Assembly (NCBI RefSeq): GCF_036884845.1
Contig: NZ_CP145732.1
Coordinates: 1,178,001-1,242,000, forward strand
Direction of reading: 5' to 3'
Length of the DNA: 64,000 nt
DNA from: Pseudomonas sp. MAG733B
Lineage (GTDB): Bacteria > Pseudomonadota > Gammaproteobacteria > Pseudomonadales > Pseudomonadaceae
This document shows positions 46,574 through 53,689 of the stretch, in pieces. Under the pieces are notes generated by a model. That model ran no database searches. It was not told the origin of the DNA and saw nothing but the letters and a program-made list of their open reading frames with translations. Position numbers and translations under genes: made by a program. Position 1 is the stretch's first letter. Every line of letters starts with the position of its first letter.

Positions 46574-47367
46574 ACGCCGTGCACACGCCCGATGCGATCG
46601 CGCAATGGCTGTTGCTGGATGTGCCGGGCATGCCGCAGGCGGGTGTGATGTTGAAAAGCAGGTTTGCCCAGGCTCGATGGTTCTGGCTGTTCGAAAATAC
46701 CGAATGGCATACGTTGCGCGAGCAAGGTCCGGCGCTGATCGACCTGCGTTGCTGCCCGGAGTTGGCCCAGATATGCGAGCGCGATGCTCAGCACTGGCGC
46801 GGCTTGCTGTTGGTCAGCGAGGCCTCGACGTCGACGTTACTGGCGCACTTGCGGCGCATGCTCACGGTCAGTTTCGGCCTGCACCATCGCGCCTTGCTGA
46901 GTTACTACAACCCGCACACCGCCAGCTACTTTTTCGATGCCTGCGATGCTGGGGAACTGACTCGCTGGTTGGGGCCGATCAGCCAGATGCGCTGGTTTGG
47001 CGGCACCTGGGCCGACCGGGCGATTGGCAGTCAGGGCTGGCAGCAGTTACTCAATCCCGGGGTGGCCGTCAGCCCTTTGACCGTCGAAGAAAACCTCAGC
47101 CCCCGGCAACGGGAAAAACTGCAAACCTGCCTGCTGGAACAGCACGCCTGGCACTGGAGCCGATCTACCGCGACGGACTACGCGTGGATGTGGTCCCATT
47201 TGCAGGAAGGGCTGGGGCTGGGTTTCAGCGAGCGTCCGGTGCTGGATGACTGGTTATGGTTGCGTCTGCTGCATCCCTACGCAGCGCTTTTGTCGCCATT
47301 GACCGGACAAACCCAGCAGGAGCGGCTCGACAGCCTGCGCAACCGCTGGCAGAGCGATCAATCCTGA
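46570..47367 (+). CDS. DUF4123 domain protein (type VI effector adaptor)
   Basis: A 265-residue DUF4123 protein; such proteins (Tap/TEC) load a specific effector onto its VgrG. The family pattern is seen in 'ARWFWLFENTEWHTLREQGP' with PALIDL, SFGLHHRALLSYYNPHTASY and the Trp-rich middle (WLGPISQMRWFGGTW). The ATG at 46570 overlaps the vgrG stop, showing coupling; a longer frame from 46477 lies inside vgrG. Normally a cargo effector gene would follow, but the next gene is a convergent MATE exporter 11 bp away. Confidence 0.85.
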   Translation: MNAVHTPDAIAQWLLLDVPGMPQAGVMLKSRFAQARWFWLFENTEWHTLREQGPALIDLRCCPELAQICERDAQHWRGLLLVSEASTSTLLAHLRRMLTVSFGLHHRALLSYYNPHTASYFFDACDAGELTRWLGPISQMRWFGGTWADRAIGSQGWQQLLNPGVAVSPLTVEENLSPRQREKLQTCLLEQHAWHWSRSTATDYAWMWSHLQEGLGLGFSERPVLDDWLWLRLLHPYAALLSPLTGQTQQERLDSLRNRWQSDQS

Positions 47368-47378
47368 ACGTCGGCCGG

Positions 47379-48725
47379 TCAGTGGGCGCGGGCGAACCAG
47401 CCGTCGTTGCGACGCAGGCGCCAGGCGATCACGCCGAGGGTCAGGCTGCGGAGCACCATAAACAGCAGGAAAGTTATCCACAGTCCATGGTTGCCCAAAC
47501 CTTGCAGCGCCCAGGCGAACGGCACCAGCAACACCACTGTCAGCAGCATGCCGTTGCGCATTTCACGGGCTCGGGTGGCGCCGATGAACAAGCCGTCGAG
47601 CAGGTAGCTCCAGACCGCAATCAACGGCAGCGCGGCGAGGTAGGGCAGGTAGATGAACGCGGTATCGCGCACGCTGGTGATGTCGGTCTGCATCTCGATG
47701 AACAGGTGCCCGGCCAACAGGAACAATGCGGCGAAGCCCAGGCTCGCCAGCAACGACCAACCGCACGCCACCACCAAGGAGCGACGCAGGGCATCGCGGT
47801 CACGGGCACCGATGGCATGCCCGCACAGGGCTTCCACGGCGTGCGCCAAGCCATCGAGCGCGTGGGCAGTCAGCAGCAAGCCGTTGAGCAGCAGGGCGTT
47901 GGCGGCGACAGTGGCATCACCCAAGCGCGCGCCTTGCACGGTGATCAGGAAAAACACCGATTGCAGGGCCAGGCTGCGCAGGAAGATGTCGCGGTTGACC
48001 GCCAGCAGCGGTCGCCAGCTGTGCCACAGCCGCAACGCGCTCCAGACGATATGGCCGGGGTAAGCGCGCAAGGCGTGGCGGGTCATCAACAGGCCGATCA
48101 GGGCACCGGTCCACTCGGCGATCACCGAGGCACGGGCCGCGCCGACCACGCCCCATTCCAGACCGAGGACAAACCACAGGTTCAGGGCGATGTTGACCAG
48201 ATTGGTGGTCAGCAGAATCGCCAGTGGAGCACGGGCGTTTTGTGTGCCGAGGAACCAGCCGACCAGCGCATAACTGGCCAGCGCCGCCGGCAGGCCGAAC
48301 AGCCGCGTGTGGAAAAATTCGCGGGTCATCTGGTCCAGTTCCGCCGACGGCTGCATGAAGTGCAGCGCGACCCCGCTCAACGGCACGCCAACGGCGCCGA
48401 GCACAATTGCCAGGCCCATGGCCAACAGCAGGCCCTGCAACAAAATCTGCCGCAACGCCGCGCCGTCGCCACGCCCGGCGGCTTGAGCCGCGAACCCGGT
48501 GGTACCCATGCGCAGAAAGCCCACGGCCCAGGCCAGAAAGGTGTACAGGCTGGCCCCGACCGCGACGGCACCGAGTTGATGGGCATGGGGCAGGTGACCG
48601 ATGACGGTGCTGTCGACCAGCGCCACCAACGGTACGGAAATGTTCGAGAGAATCATCGGCGCCGCCAGCGCCCACACCCGACGATGGGTAGGACGGTCGC
48701 GCCAGTCGGCAATCAGGTTGGACAT
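47379..48725 (-). CDS. MATE family efflux transporter (DinF-like)
   Basis: Inner-membrane multidrug/toxin exporter driven by H+ or Na+. The 448 residues form twelve hydrophobic segments, with the DinF-like N-terminus 'RRVWALAAPMILSNISVPLV' and VDSTVIGHLPHAHQLGAVAV, and 'GTTGFAAQAAGRGDGAALRQ'. The ATG at 48723-48725 has a strong AAGGAG. Convergent with the DUF4123 gene. The substrate is unknown. Confidence 0.92.
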   Translation of the reverse strand: MSNLIADWRDRPTHRRVWALAAPMILSNISVPLVALVDSTVIGHLPHAHQLGAVAVGASLYTFLAWAVGFLRMGTTGFAAQAAGRGDGAALRQILLQGLLLAMGLAIVLGAVGVPLSGVALHFMQPSAELDQMTREFFHTRLFGLPAALASYALVGWFLGTQNARAPLAILLTTNLVNIALNLWFVLGLEWGVVGAARASVIAEWTGALIGLLMTRHALRAYPGHIVWSALRLWHSWRPLLAVNRDIFLRSLALQSVFFLITVQGARLGDATVAANALLLNGLLLTAHALDGLAHAVEALCGHAIGARDRDALRRSLVVACGWSLLASLGFAALFLLAGHLFIEMQTDITSVRDTAFIYLPYLAALPLIAVWSYLLDGLFIGATRAREMRNGMLLTVVLLVPFAWALQGLGNHGLWITFLLFMVLRSLTLGVIAWRLRRNDGWFARAH

Positions 48726-48795
48726 GCAGGCTCCTTGGGGGAGCGGGCATTGTAGCGACACATCGGCAATCTGCCGCGATCGAATGTGTGGGGTG

Positions 48796-49089
48796 TCAGT
48801 GCATGATCCAGCTGAGCAACCAAAGCCCCAGCATCAACCAGATGATCCCCATGATGAACGCCGCATTCATGAACGCGCGGATCGCCGACCACAGCAGCAC
48901 CAGCCCCAGGATCAGGATAACGATGCTGATGATCGAGGTGTCCATGCCCAAGGCACGAGACAAGCCTTCGACAAAGTTGCTGCTGGCACGGCTCACCAAC
49001 TGGAACAGGCCACTGAGGGCGTCAACGATGAAACGGATGACGGAGCCAAGTGCCTGACCGAGCCATTCGAAAAAACCTTCTACCTGCAT
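48796..49089 (-). CDS. Small membrane protein of unknown function
   Basis: A 97-residue protein with an amphipathic N-terminal half (MQVEGFFEWLGQALGSVIRF) and two adjacent hydrophobic segments (IISIVILILGLVLLWSAI and FIMGIIWLMLGLWLLSWI), ending in MH. I chose the ATG at 49087-49089; an upstream one at 49137 gives a longer, less typical N-terminus. I recognise no family. It stands alone between the MATE gene, read in the same direction 70 bp downstream, and a divergent MazG-like gene. Confidence 0.65.
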   Translation of the reverse strand: MQVEGFFEWLGQALGSVIRFIVDALSGLFQLVSRASSNFVEGLSRALGMDTSIISIVILILGLVLLWSAIRAFMNAAFIMGIIWLMLGLWLLSWIMH

Positions 49090-49176
49090 GGAATGAGCGT
49101 CCTGATGAATGAGATGCACGGTTGGGCCATTGATCACCGTACCGAGTTCCCCACAAGCATAGAGGGTTGCGCTGTA

Positions 49177-49192
49177 CCTGTGGGAGCCGGCC
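49177..49192. repeat. Remnant of a REP element
   Basis: CCTGTGGGAGCCGGCC matches the outer end of a REP but the inner palindrome is lost. It lies in the 165-bp gap before the MazG-like gene. Confidence 0.35.
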
Positions 49193-49254
49193 TCTCTTTG
49201 TCACTTGCCTTCACTCGTCATCCCCCCGAAGCTATACGCCTTCAGGAGAGCCCG

Positions 49255-49557
49255 ATGAACCTTGTTGAACTGACCGAACGCCTGCACGCCATCCGTGACC
49301 GCAATGACTGGCGGCAATTTCACAGCCCGAAAAACCTGGCCATGGCCGCGAGCGTCGAAATGGCCGAGCTGGTGGAGATTTTCCAGTGGCTGACCGAAGA
49401 CCAGTCACGGCAGTTGCCGGCGGACAAACTGGCCCATGCCGGCCAGGAAATCGGTGACATCGTGCTCTACCTACTGTTGCTGTGCGGCGAGTTGGGACTG
49501 GACATGAATGAAGTGGTGCGCAGCAAACTGGCCGACAGCGAGCGGAGGTTCAGCTGA
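49255..49557 (+). CDS. MazG-like nucleotide pyrophosphohydrolase
   Basis: A 100-residue all-alpha NTP pyrophosphohydrolase of the MazG-like/RS21-C6 group, a probable house-cleaning enzyme for non-canonical (d)NTPs. The metal-binding ExxE and ExxD motifs are EMAELVEIFQWLTED and HAGQEIGDIVLYLLLLCGEL. The lead-in is RNDWRQFHSPKNLAMAASVE. The ATG at 49255 has AGGAGA upstream. It overlaps cmoM by one base. Confidence 0.9.
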   Translation: MNLVELTERLHAIRDRNDWRQFHSPKNLAMAASVEMAELVEIFQWLTEDQSRQLPADKLAHAGQEIGDIVLYLLLLCGELGLDMNEVVRSKLADSERRFS

Positions 49558-50306
49558 TGAGCGACCGTCATTTCGATCAACTGGCGACCCGTTTCGCGGA
49601 AAAAATCTACGGCGGTGCCAAAGGCGCGATTCGCCTGGCGGTGTTGCAGGCCGACCTTGCCGAAACCCTGCCGGACCGACCGCTGCGCGTGCTGGATATT
49701 GGCGCCGGGCTTGGCCACATGTCGTTGTGGCTGGCCGAACGCGGGCATGACGTCACGTTGGCCGAGCCTGCCGAGCCGATGCTCGAAAGCGCCCGCCAGC
49801 GTTTCGCCGAGGCCGGGCAAACGGCGACGTTCATTCAGGCGCCATGGCAGGAACTGCTCGGTCAGCTCACCGAACCCTACGATCTGGTGCTGTGTCACGC
49901 CGTGCTGGAATGGCTGGCCGAACCCCACGCGATCCTGCCGGTGTTGCATCAATTGACCAAGGCCGACGGCTGGCTGTCGCTGGCGTTCTACAACCGCGAT
50001 GCATTGATTTACCGCAACTTGCTCAAGGGCCACTTCCGCAAGATGCGCAAGAACGACATGGCCGGCGAGAAGCAGAGCCTGACTCCGCAACAGCCGCTGG
50101 ATCCACGGGAATTGGCGGCGCAACTTGACGGCTTGTGGCGGGTCGAAAGCCAGAGTGGAGTGCGGGTTTTTCACGACTATATGCCGGTGGAATTCCAGGC
50201 CCGCGCCGAACTGCTGGATTTGCTCGAAATGGAACTGGCGCACCGCCGTCACCCAAGCTTTGCCGGGCTTGGGCGTTACTTGCACTGGATCTGTCGGCCG
50301 ATCTGA
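49557..50306 (+). CDS. cmoM: tRNA 5-carboxymethoxyuridine methyltransferase CmoM (SmtA)
   Basis: SAM-dependent methylation of cmo5U at the wobble base of some tRNAs. The 249 residues match E. coli SmtA/CmoM in order: RHFDQLATRFAEKIYGGAKG, the SAM loop VLDIGAGLGHMSLWLAERGH, LVLCHAVLEWLAEPHAILP, LSLAFYNRDALIYRNLLKG and 'VRVFHDYMP' near the end. It overlaps the MazG-like gene by one base and sits 12 bp before a lipoprotein gene. Confidence 0.9.
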   Translation: MSDRHFDQLATRFAEKIYGGAKGAIRLAVLQADLAETLPDRPLRVLDIGAGLGHMSLWLAERGHDVTLAEPAEPMLESARQRFAEAGQTATFIQAPWQELLGQLTEPYDLVLCHAVLEWLAEPHAILPVLHQLTKADGWLSLAFYNRDALIYRNLLKGHFRKMRKNDMAGEKQSLTPQQPLDPRELAAQLDGLWRVESQSGVRVFHDYMPVEFQARAELLDLLEMELAHRRHPSFAGLGRYLHWICRPI

Positions 50307-50318
50307 TCGGAGCCCGAA

Positions 50319-50938
50319 ATGAAAAGTCGTACAGGGTTGTTGCTGATCTGTCTGGGTTTGGCTGCCTGTCAGGGCAGCAACCCGTATGTGGCGTCCTCCA
50401 ACCCCATTCCACCGGCGCCCCCGCAGGCGGCCAACACCTTCGACCGCAGCGCCTACCCGGCGCCGCCCCGCGACTATGGGCGCTATCGCAGCTGGGCCTG
50501 GCTCAACGGGCAAATGCCGCCGGGCACCGCGTGGGCGGATTCGGCGCAGGTTGCCGAAGCGGTCAGCAGTGCGCTCGATCAACGCGGTTTACGTCCGCTG
50601 CATGACAATCGTCCGGCCGACCTGTTCGTCAGCGCCGATCTGCGGATGGAAACCCGTTTGCGCCAGGTCCGCGATGACTACTACGACGGTGGCTACTACG
50701 GTGGTTATGGCGGTTACAACCGCTATGGCAGTGGCTACGGTGGCTACGCACAGTGCCGATCATCCGCACCTATCAGGAACAGGTCGTGGTGGTGCGTGTC
50801 GACCTGTTCGACGCGCAAAGCGGTCAACCGGTGTGGAGTTCCAGCGCCGAAACCAGCAACCGGGGCACGCAGAGCCAGCAAGTGGATGCCATACGGGAGG
50901 CTGTGGAAAAGGCAATGTCGGCGTATCCTCCCAGTTAG
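50319..50938 (+). pseudogene. DUF4136 lipoprotein gene with an internal frameshift
   Basis: The first part (from the ATG at 50319) encodes a lipoprotein signal with lipobox LAAC and the DUF4136 N-terminal half ([14 protein letters not shown], '[20 protein letters not shown]'), then a Gly/Tyr-rich run. At about 50745-50755 the frame breaks. The proper C-terminal half ([20 protein letters not shown] through [11 protein letters not shown]) continues in another frame to 50938, while the original frame runs on in unnatural Arg/Ser/Cys-rich sequence to 50951. The intact paralogue at 50993 shows the expected arrangement. A one-base deletion (or two-base insertion) would explain it; a sequencing error is the main alternative. 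Confidence 0.8.
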
Positions 50939-50992
50939 CTTCTGTAGATAAGAAGCATTTCGCAGGTTCATGTCTTCAATCGGAGAATCATC

Positions 50993-51550
50993 ATGTTCCG
51001 CCGTTTCGCTTTACTGGCAGTGGTCGCGCTGCTCAGTGCCTGCGCCGCTAACCAGGTCAATCATGACTTCGATGCCAGCCGCGACTTTGCCGCTTATCGC
51101 AGCTGGAGCTGGAAAGAACCGGTCCTGCAATACCGCCCGGATGACCCACGCATCAAGAGCGACCTGACCGAGCAACGCATCCGCCAGTCAGTGGCCGATC
51201 AACTCGATCAGCGCGGCCTGCGCCCGGCCGCCGCCGGTGCCAAGGGTGACTTGAGTGTACAGACTTACCTGATTGTCGAAGAGCGCCAGCAACAAGTGAC
51301 CACCAACTATGGCGGCGGTTGGGGCAACCCGTGGAACGGCTACTGGGGCGCGCCGATGTACAACGAAACCCGTCTGGTTAATTACAAGGTAGCGACCATC
51401 CAGATCGACCTGCTCGACGGCAAGGACGGCAAACTGGTGTGGCGCGGCAGCGACGAGCAGATACTCAGCCGCACACCGAACCCTACCGATCGCAGTAATG
51501 CGATACGCGAAACGGTGACCCGGGTATTGGCGAACTATCCACCCAAGTAA
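50993..51550 (+). CDS. DUF4136 domain lipoprotein
   Basis: A 185-residue lipoprotein with signal and lipobox LLSAC (Cys about residue 17) and a complete DUF4136 domain: FAAYRSWSWKEP, '[20 protein letters not shown]', GDLSVQTYLIVEERQQQVTT, a Gly/Trp/Asn-rich loop, IQIDLLDGKDGKLVWRG and TVTRVLANYPPK. Probably attached to the outer membrane; function unknown. It is a tandem paralogue of the frameshifted gene 55 bp upstream. Confidence 0.9.
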   Translation: MFRRFALLAVVALLSACAANQVNHDFDASRDFAAYRSWSWKEPVLQYRPDDPRIKSDLTEQRIRQSVADQLDQRGLRPAAAGAKGDLSVQTYLIVEERQQQVTTNYGGGWGNPWNGYWGAPMYNETRLVNYKVATIQIDLLDGKDGKLVWRGSDEQILSRTPNPTDRSNAIRETVTRVLANYPPK

Positions 51551-51562
51551 TCATCTCGTTAC

Positions 51563-51657
51563 CCTGTGGGAGCCAGCCTGTTGGCGATGACGGAGTGTCA
51601 GTCGACACAGATGCTGACTGATACACCGCTATCGCCAGCAGGCTGGCTCCCACAGGG
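51563..51657. repeat. Inverted REP pair upstream of tadG
   Basis: CCTGTGGGAGCCAGCCTGTTGGCGATG and ATCGCCAGCAGGCTGGCTCCCACAGG, variant core GCCAGCCTGCTGGC, with a spacer that carries inverted GTGTCAGT/ACTGATAC. It lies between the DUF4136 gene and tadG. Confidence 0.85.
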
Positions 51658-51766
51658 TTTTTTATTGTCTTGGCTGGCGAGTTGCCAGCAGTTTCGCCAT
51701 CCCTTGTCTACACTGCTCTAACCAATGGAGGTAGCGCTCGGCAGTGCGCCGGCAAAGGAGTGCGCG

Positions 51767-53689
51767 ATGTCGCCTCGCATGCAGTTTCGCGGCCCGGCCC
51801 GGCAACGGGGGGCGATCGGTTTGATGGCGGCCGGCACCCTCGCGCTCGCGCTGGGGTTCACGCTGCTGGTGATCGATTCCGGCAGGCTTTATCTGGAGCA
51901 ACGCAAGCTGCAACGGGTGGCGGATACCGCGGCACTCGAGGCCGTTACCCGCGATGGCAATTGCAAGTCCGGCCAGAGTGCAACCACCTACGCCACGCAA
52001 AGTGCGACGCGCAACGGGTTTACCGTCAACGCGGACAACACGCTGGTGGTCAATTGCGGCACTTTGCAGACCGGCGCAGGTAACCTTCGGGCGTTCGCTG
52101 CCGATGCGACAAAAACCGCTACCGTGCAAGTCACCGTCAGCCGTCCCGTCACGACCAGCGTGGCGGCGGGCATCGGTGCGTTGTTGTCCGGCGGACCGGT
52201 CAGCCTCACGACCCGGCTCAGTGCCACCGCTGTCGCCGCCGAGCCCAAGCAGACGCTGGCGCAATTGAGTATTCGCAGCACTTTGTTGGGAGTCGATAGC
52301 GCCCGATCAAACCTGTTGAACCCACTGTTCTCGACGCTGCTGGGGGGCAACGTCAACCTCACCGTCGGCGGCTGGGACGGGTTGGTCAAGACCGATATCA
52401 ACCTGCTGAAATTCATGGATCAACTCGCCATCGAATTGGGCGTTACGGCCGGCAACTACACCGCGCTGTTGAACACGCAAGGCAGTGTCACCAAGTTCAT
52501 CAAGGCTGCGGCTACGGTGGCGGGGCAGAGCGGCGCCACGGTGGAAGTCAAAACCGCGTTGGCCAACCTGCAACTGTCGGCCTCCGCCGCTTCGCCGATC
52601 AAGCTCGGTGATCTGCTGCAATTGCAAACCGGTGCGCAAGCGCAAGGGCTGGACGCCACGGTGCAGCTGTTCCAACTGATCCAGGGGTTTGTCCAACTGG
52701 CGAACAAGAACAGCGCGGTGAACGCCGTGTTGCCGGTGAATTTGTTGGGCCTGGCAGGCGTGACGACCCGCATAAAAGTCATTCAGCCGCCGCAGTTTTC
52801 GGCAGTGGGTGACCCGGCGCTGGCGAAAGTCGCGCCGCTGGGGGTGAACAGGATTTATGTGAGTACGGCGCAGATTCGTGTTTTGGTGGCGGTTGATTTG
52901 TCGCTGATCGATTCCGTTCTGCAACTGGTCAACTCGTTGCTGACGCCGGTAGTGGGAGCGGTCAATACGTTGCTGTGGCCTGGCTGCATCCTCGGCAATT
53001 GCACGCAGACCGATCTGAAAATATTGCCGAATGGCCTTAGCCTCGACGTCGGTATCGAAGCAGGCACTGGCAGTAGTTATGTGACCGATTACTCCTGTGC
53101 CACCCCGACCAGCAAGAGTCTCACTGCCACCACCAACATTGCGGCGGTACAGGTCAAAGTCGGTCAGATCAATGACGCGATCTGGCTTTCGTCCTCACTC
53201 GCTCCAAGCCTGTCGCCGTTGCCTCTTGTCGATATCGGCTCGAAAACCTGCCACTTGTTCAGCTGTGGCGCGCGAACCGCATTCGGCGGTGGCGGCAGCG
53301 AAATCATGATCGACAGCCCGATTGCCGGCAAAACCGAACCGAATTACACCTTCGTCAATCCCCATGAGATCAACGTGTCACCGATCCCGACGCATCCGGT
53401 CGCAGTGTCCGGAGTGGTGGGCAGTCTCAAAGGAACATTGGGCGGTGTCACCCTGATCAAGCACACGCCCACCATCGGCAGCCTGCTGGGATCGTTGCTC
53501 AGTTCGCTGTTGTCGGTTCTGTCAGACGTCGTTTCATTATTGATCACCGCCATCAGCGGCCTGCTCGCACCGCTGGTCGACCCAATCGTGGACAATCTGC
53601 TGATGAACCTCGGGGTCGACATCAACAAAGTCGACGTCGGTTTCAACCTGACCTGCGGTGAGAAAGGCAAAGCCTATCTGGTGATCTGA
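51767..53689 (+). CDS. tadG: Tad pilus pseudopilin-like protein TadG
   Basis: Component of the Tad/Flp pilus machinery, thought to be a large minor pilin or periplasmic anchor. The 640 residues have the TadG-type N-terminus: a short basic leader, then GAIGLMAAGTLALALGFTLL with the helix continuing into DSGRLYLEQRKLQRVADTAA. A long Ala/Thr/Ser/Leu-rich periplasmic part has Cys pairs (WPGCILGNCTQTD, TCHLFSCGA). The ATG at 51767 has AAAGGAG upstream. It is convergent with pprA (16-bp overlap). In PAO1, as I recall, tadG sits beside pprB; here it is separated from pprB by pprA, tadF and fppA. Confidence 0.85.
   Translation: MSPRMQFRGPARQRGAIGLMAAGTLALALGFTLLVIDSGRLYLEQRKLQRVADTAALEAVTRDGNCKSGQSATTYATQSATRNGFTVNADNTLVVNCGTLQTGAGNLRAFAADATKTATVQVTVSRPVTTSVAAGIGALLSGGPVSLTTRLSATAVAAEPKQTLAQLSIRSTLLGVDSARSNLLNPLFSTLLGGNVNLTVGGWDGLVKTDINLLKFMDQLAIELGVTAGNYTALLNTQGSVTKFIKAAATVAGQSGATVEVKTALANLQLSASAASPIKLGDLLQLQTGAQAQGLDATVQLFQLIQGFVQLANKNSAVNAVLPVNLLGLAGVTTRIKVIQPPQFSAVGDPALAKVAPLGVNRIYVSTAQIRVLVAVDLSLIDSVLQLVNSLLTPVVGAVNTLLWPGCILGNCTQTDLKILPNGLSLDVGIEAGTGSSYVTDYSCATPTSKSLTATTNIAAVQVKVGQINDAIWLSSSLAPSLSPLPLVDIGSKTCHLFSCGARTAFGGGGSEIMIDSPIAGKTEPNYTFVNPHEINVSPIPTHPVAVSGVVGSLKGTLGGVTLIKHTPTIGSLLGSLLSSLLSVLSDVVSLLITAISGLLAPLVDPIVDNLLMNLGVDINKVDVGFNLTCGEKGKAYLVI

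Noticed and set aside
45251..47367. Type VI secretion gene cluster or prophage
   Set aside because: Only vgrG and a DUF4123 gene are present; no structural tss genes, phage genes or integrase are seen nearby.
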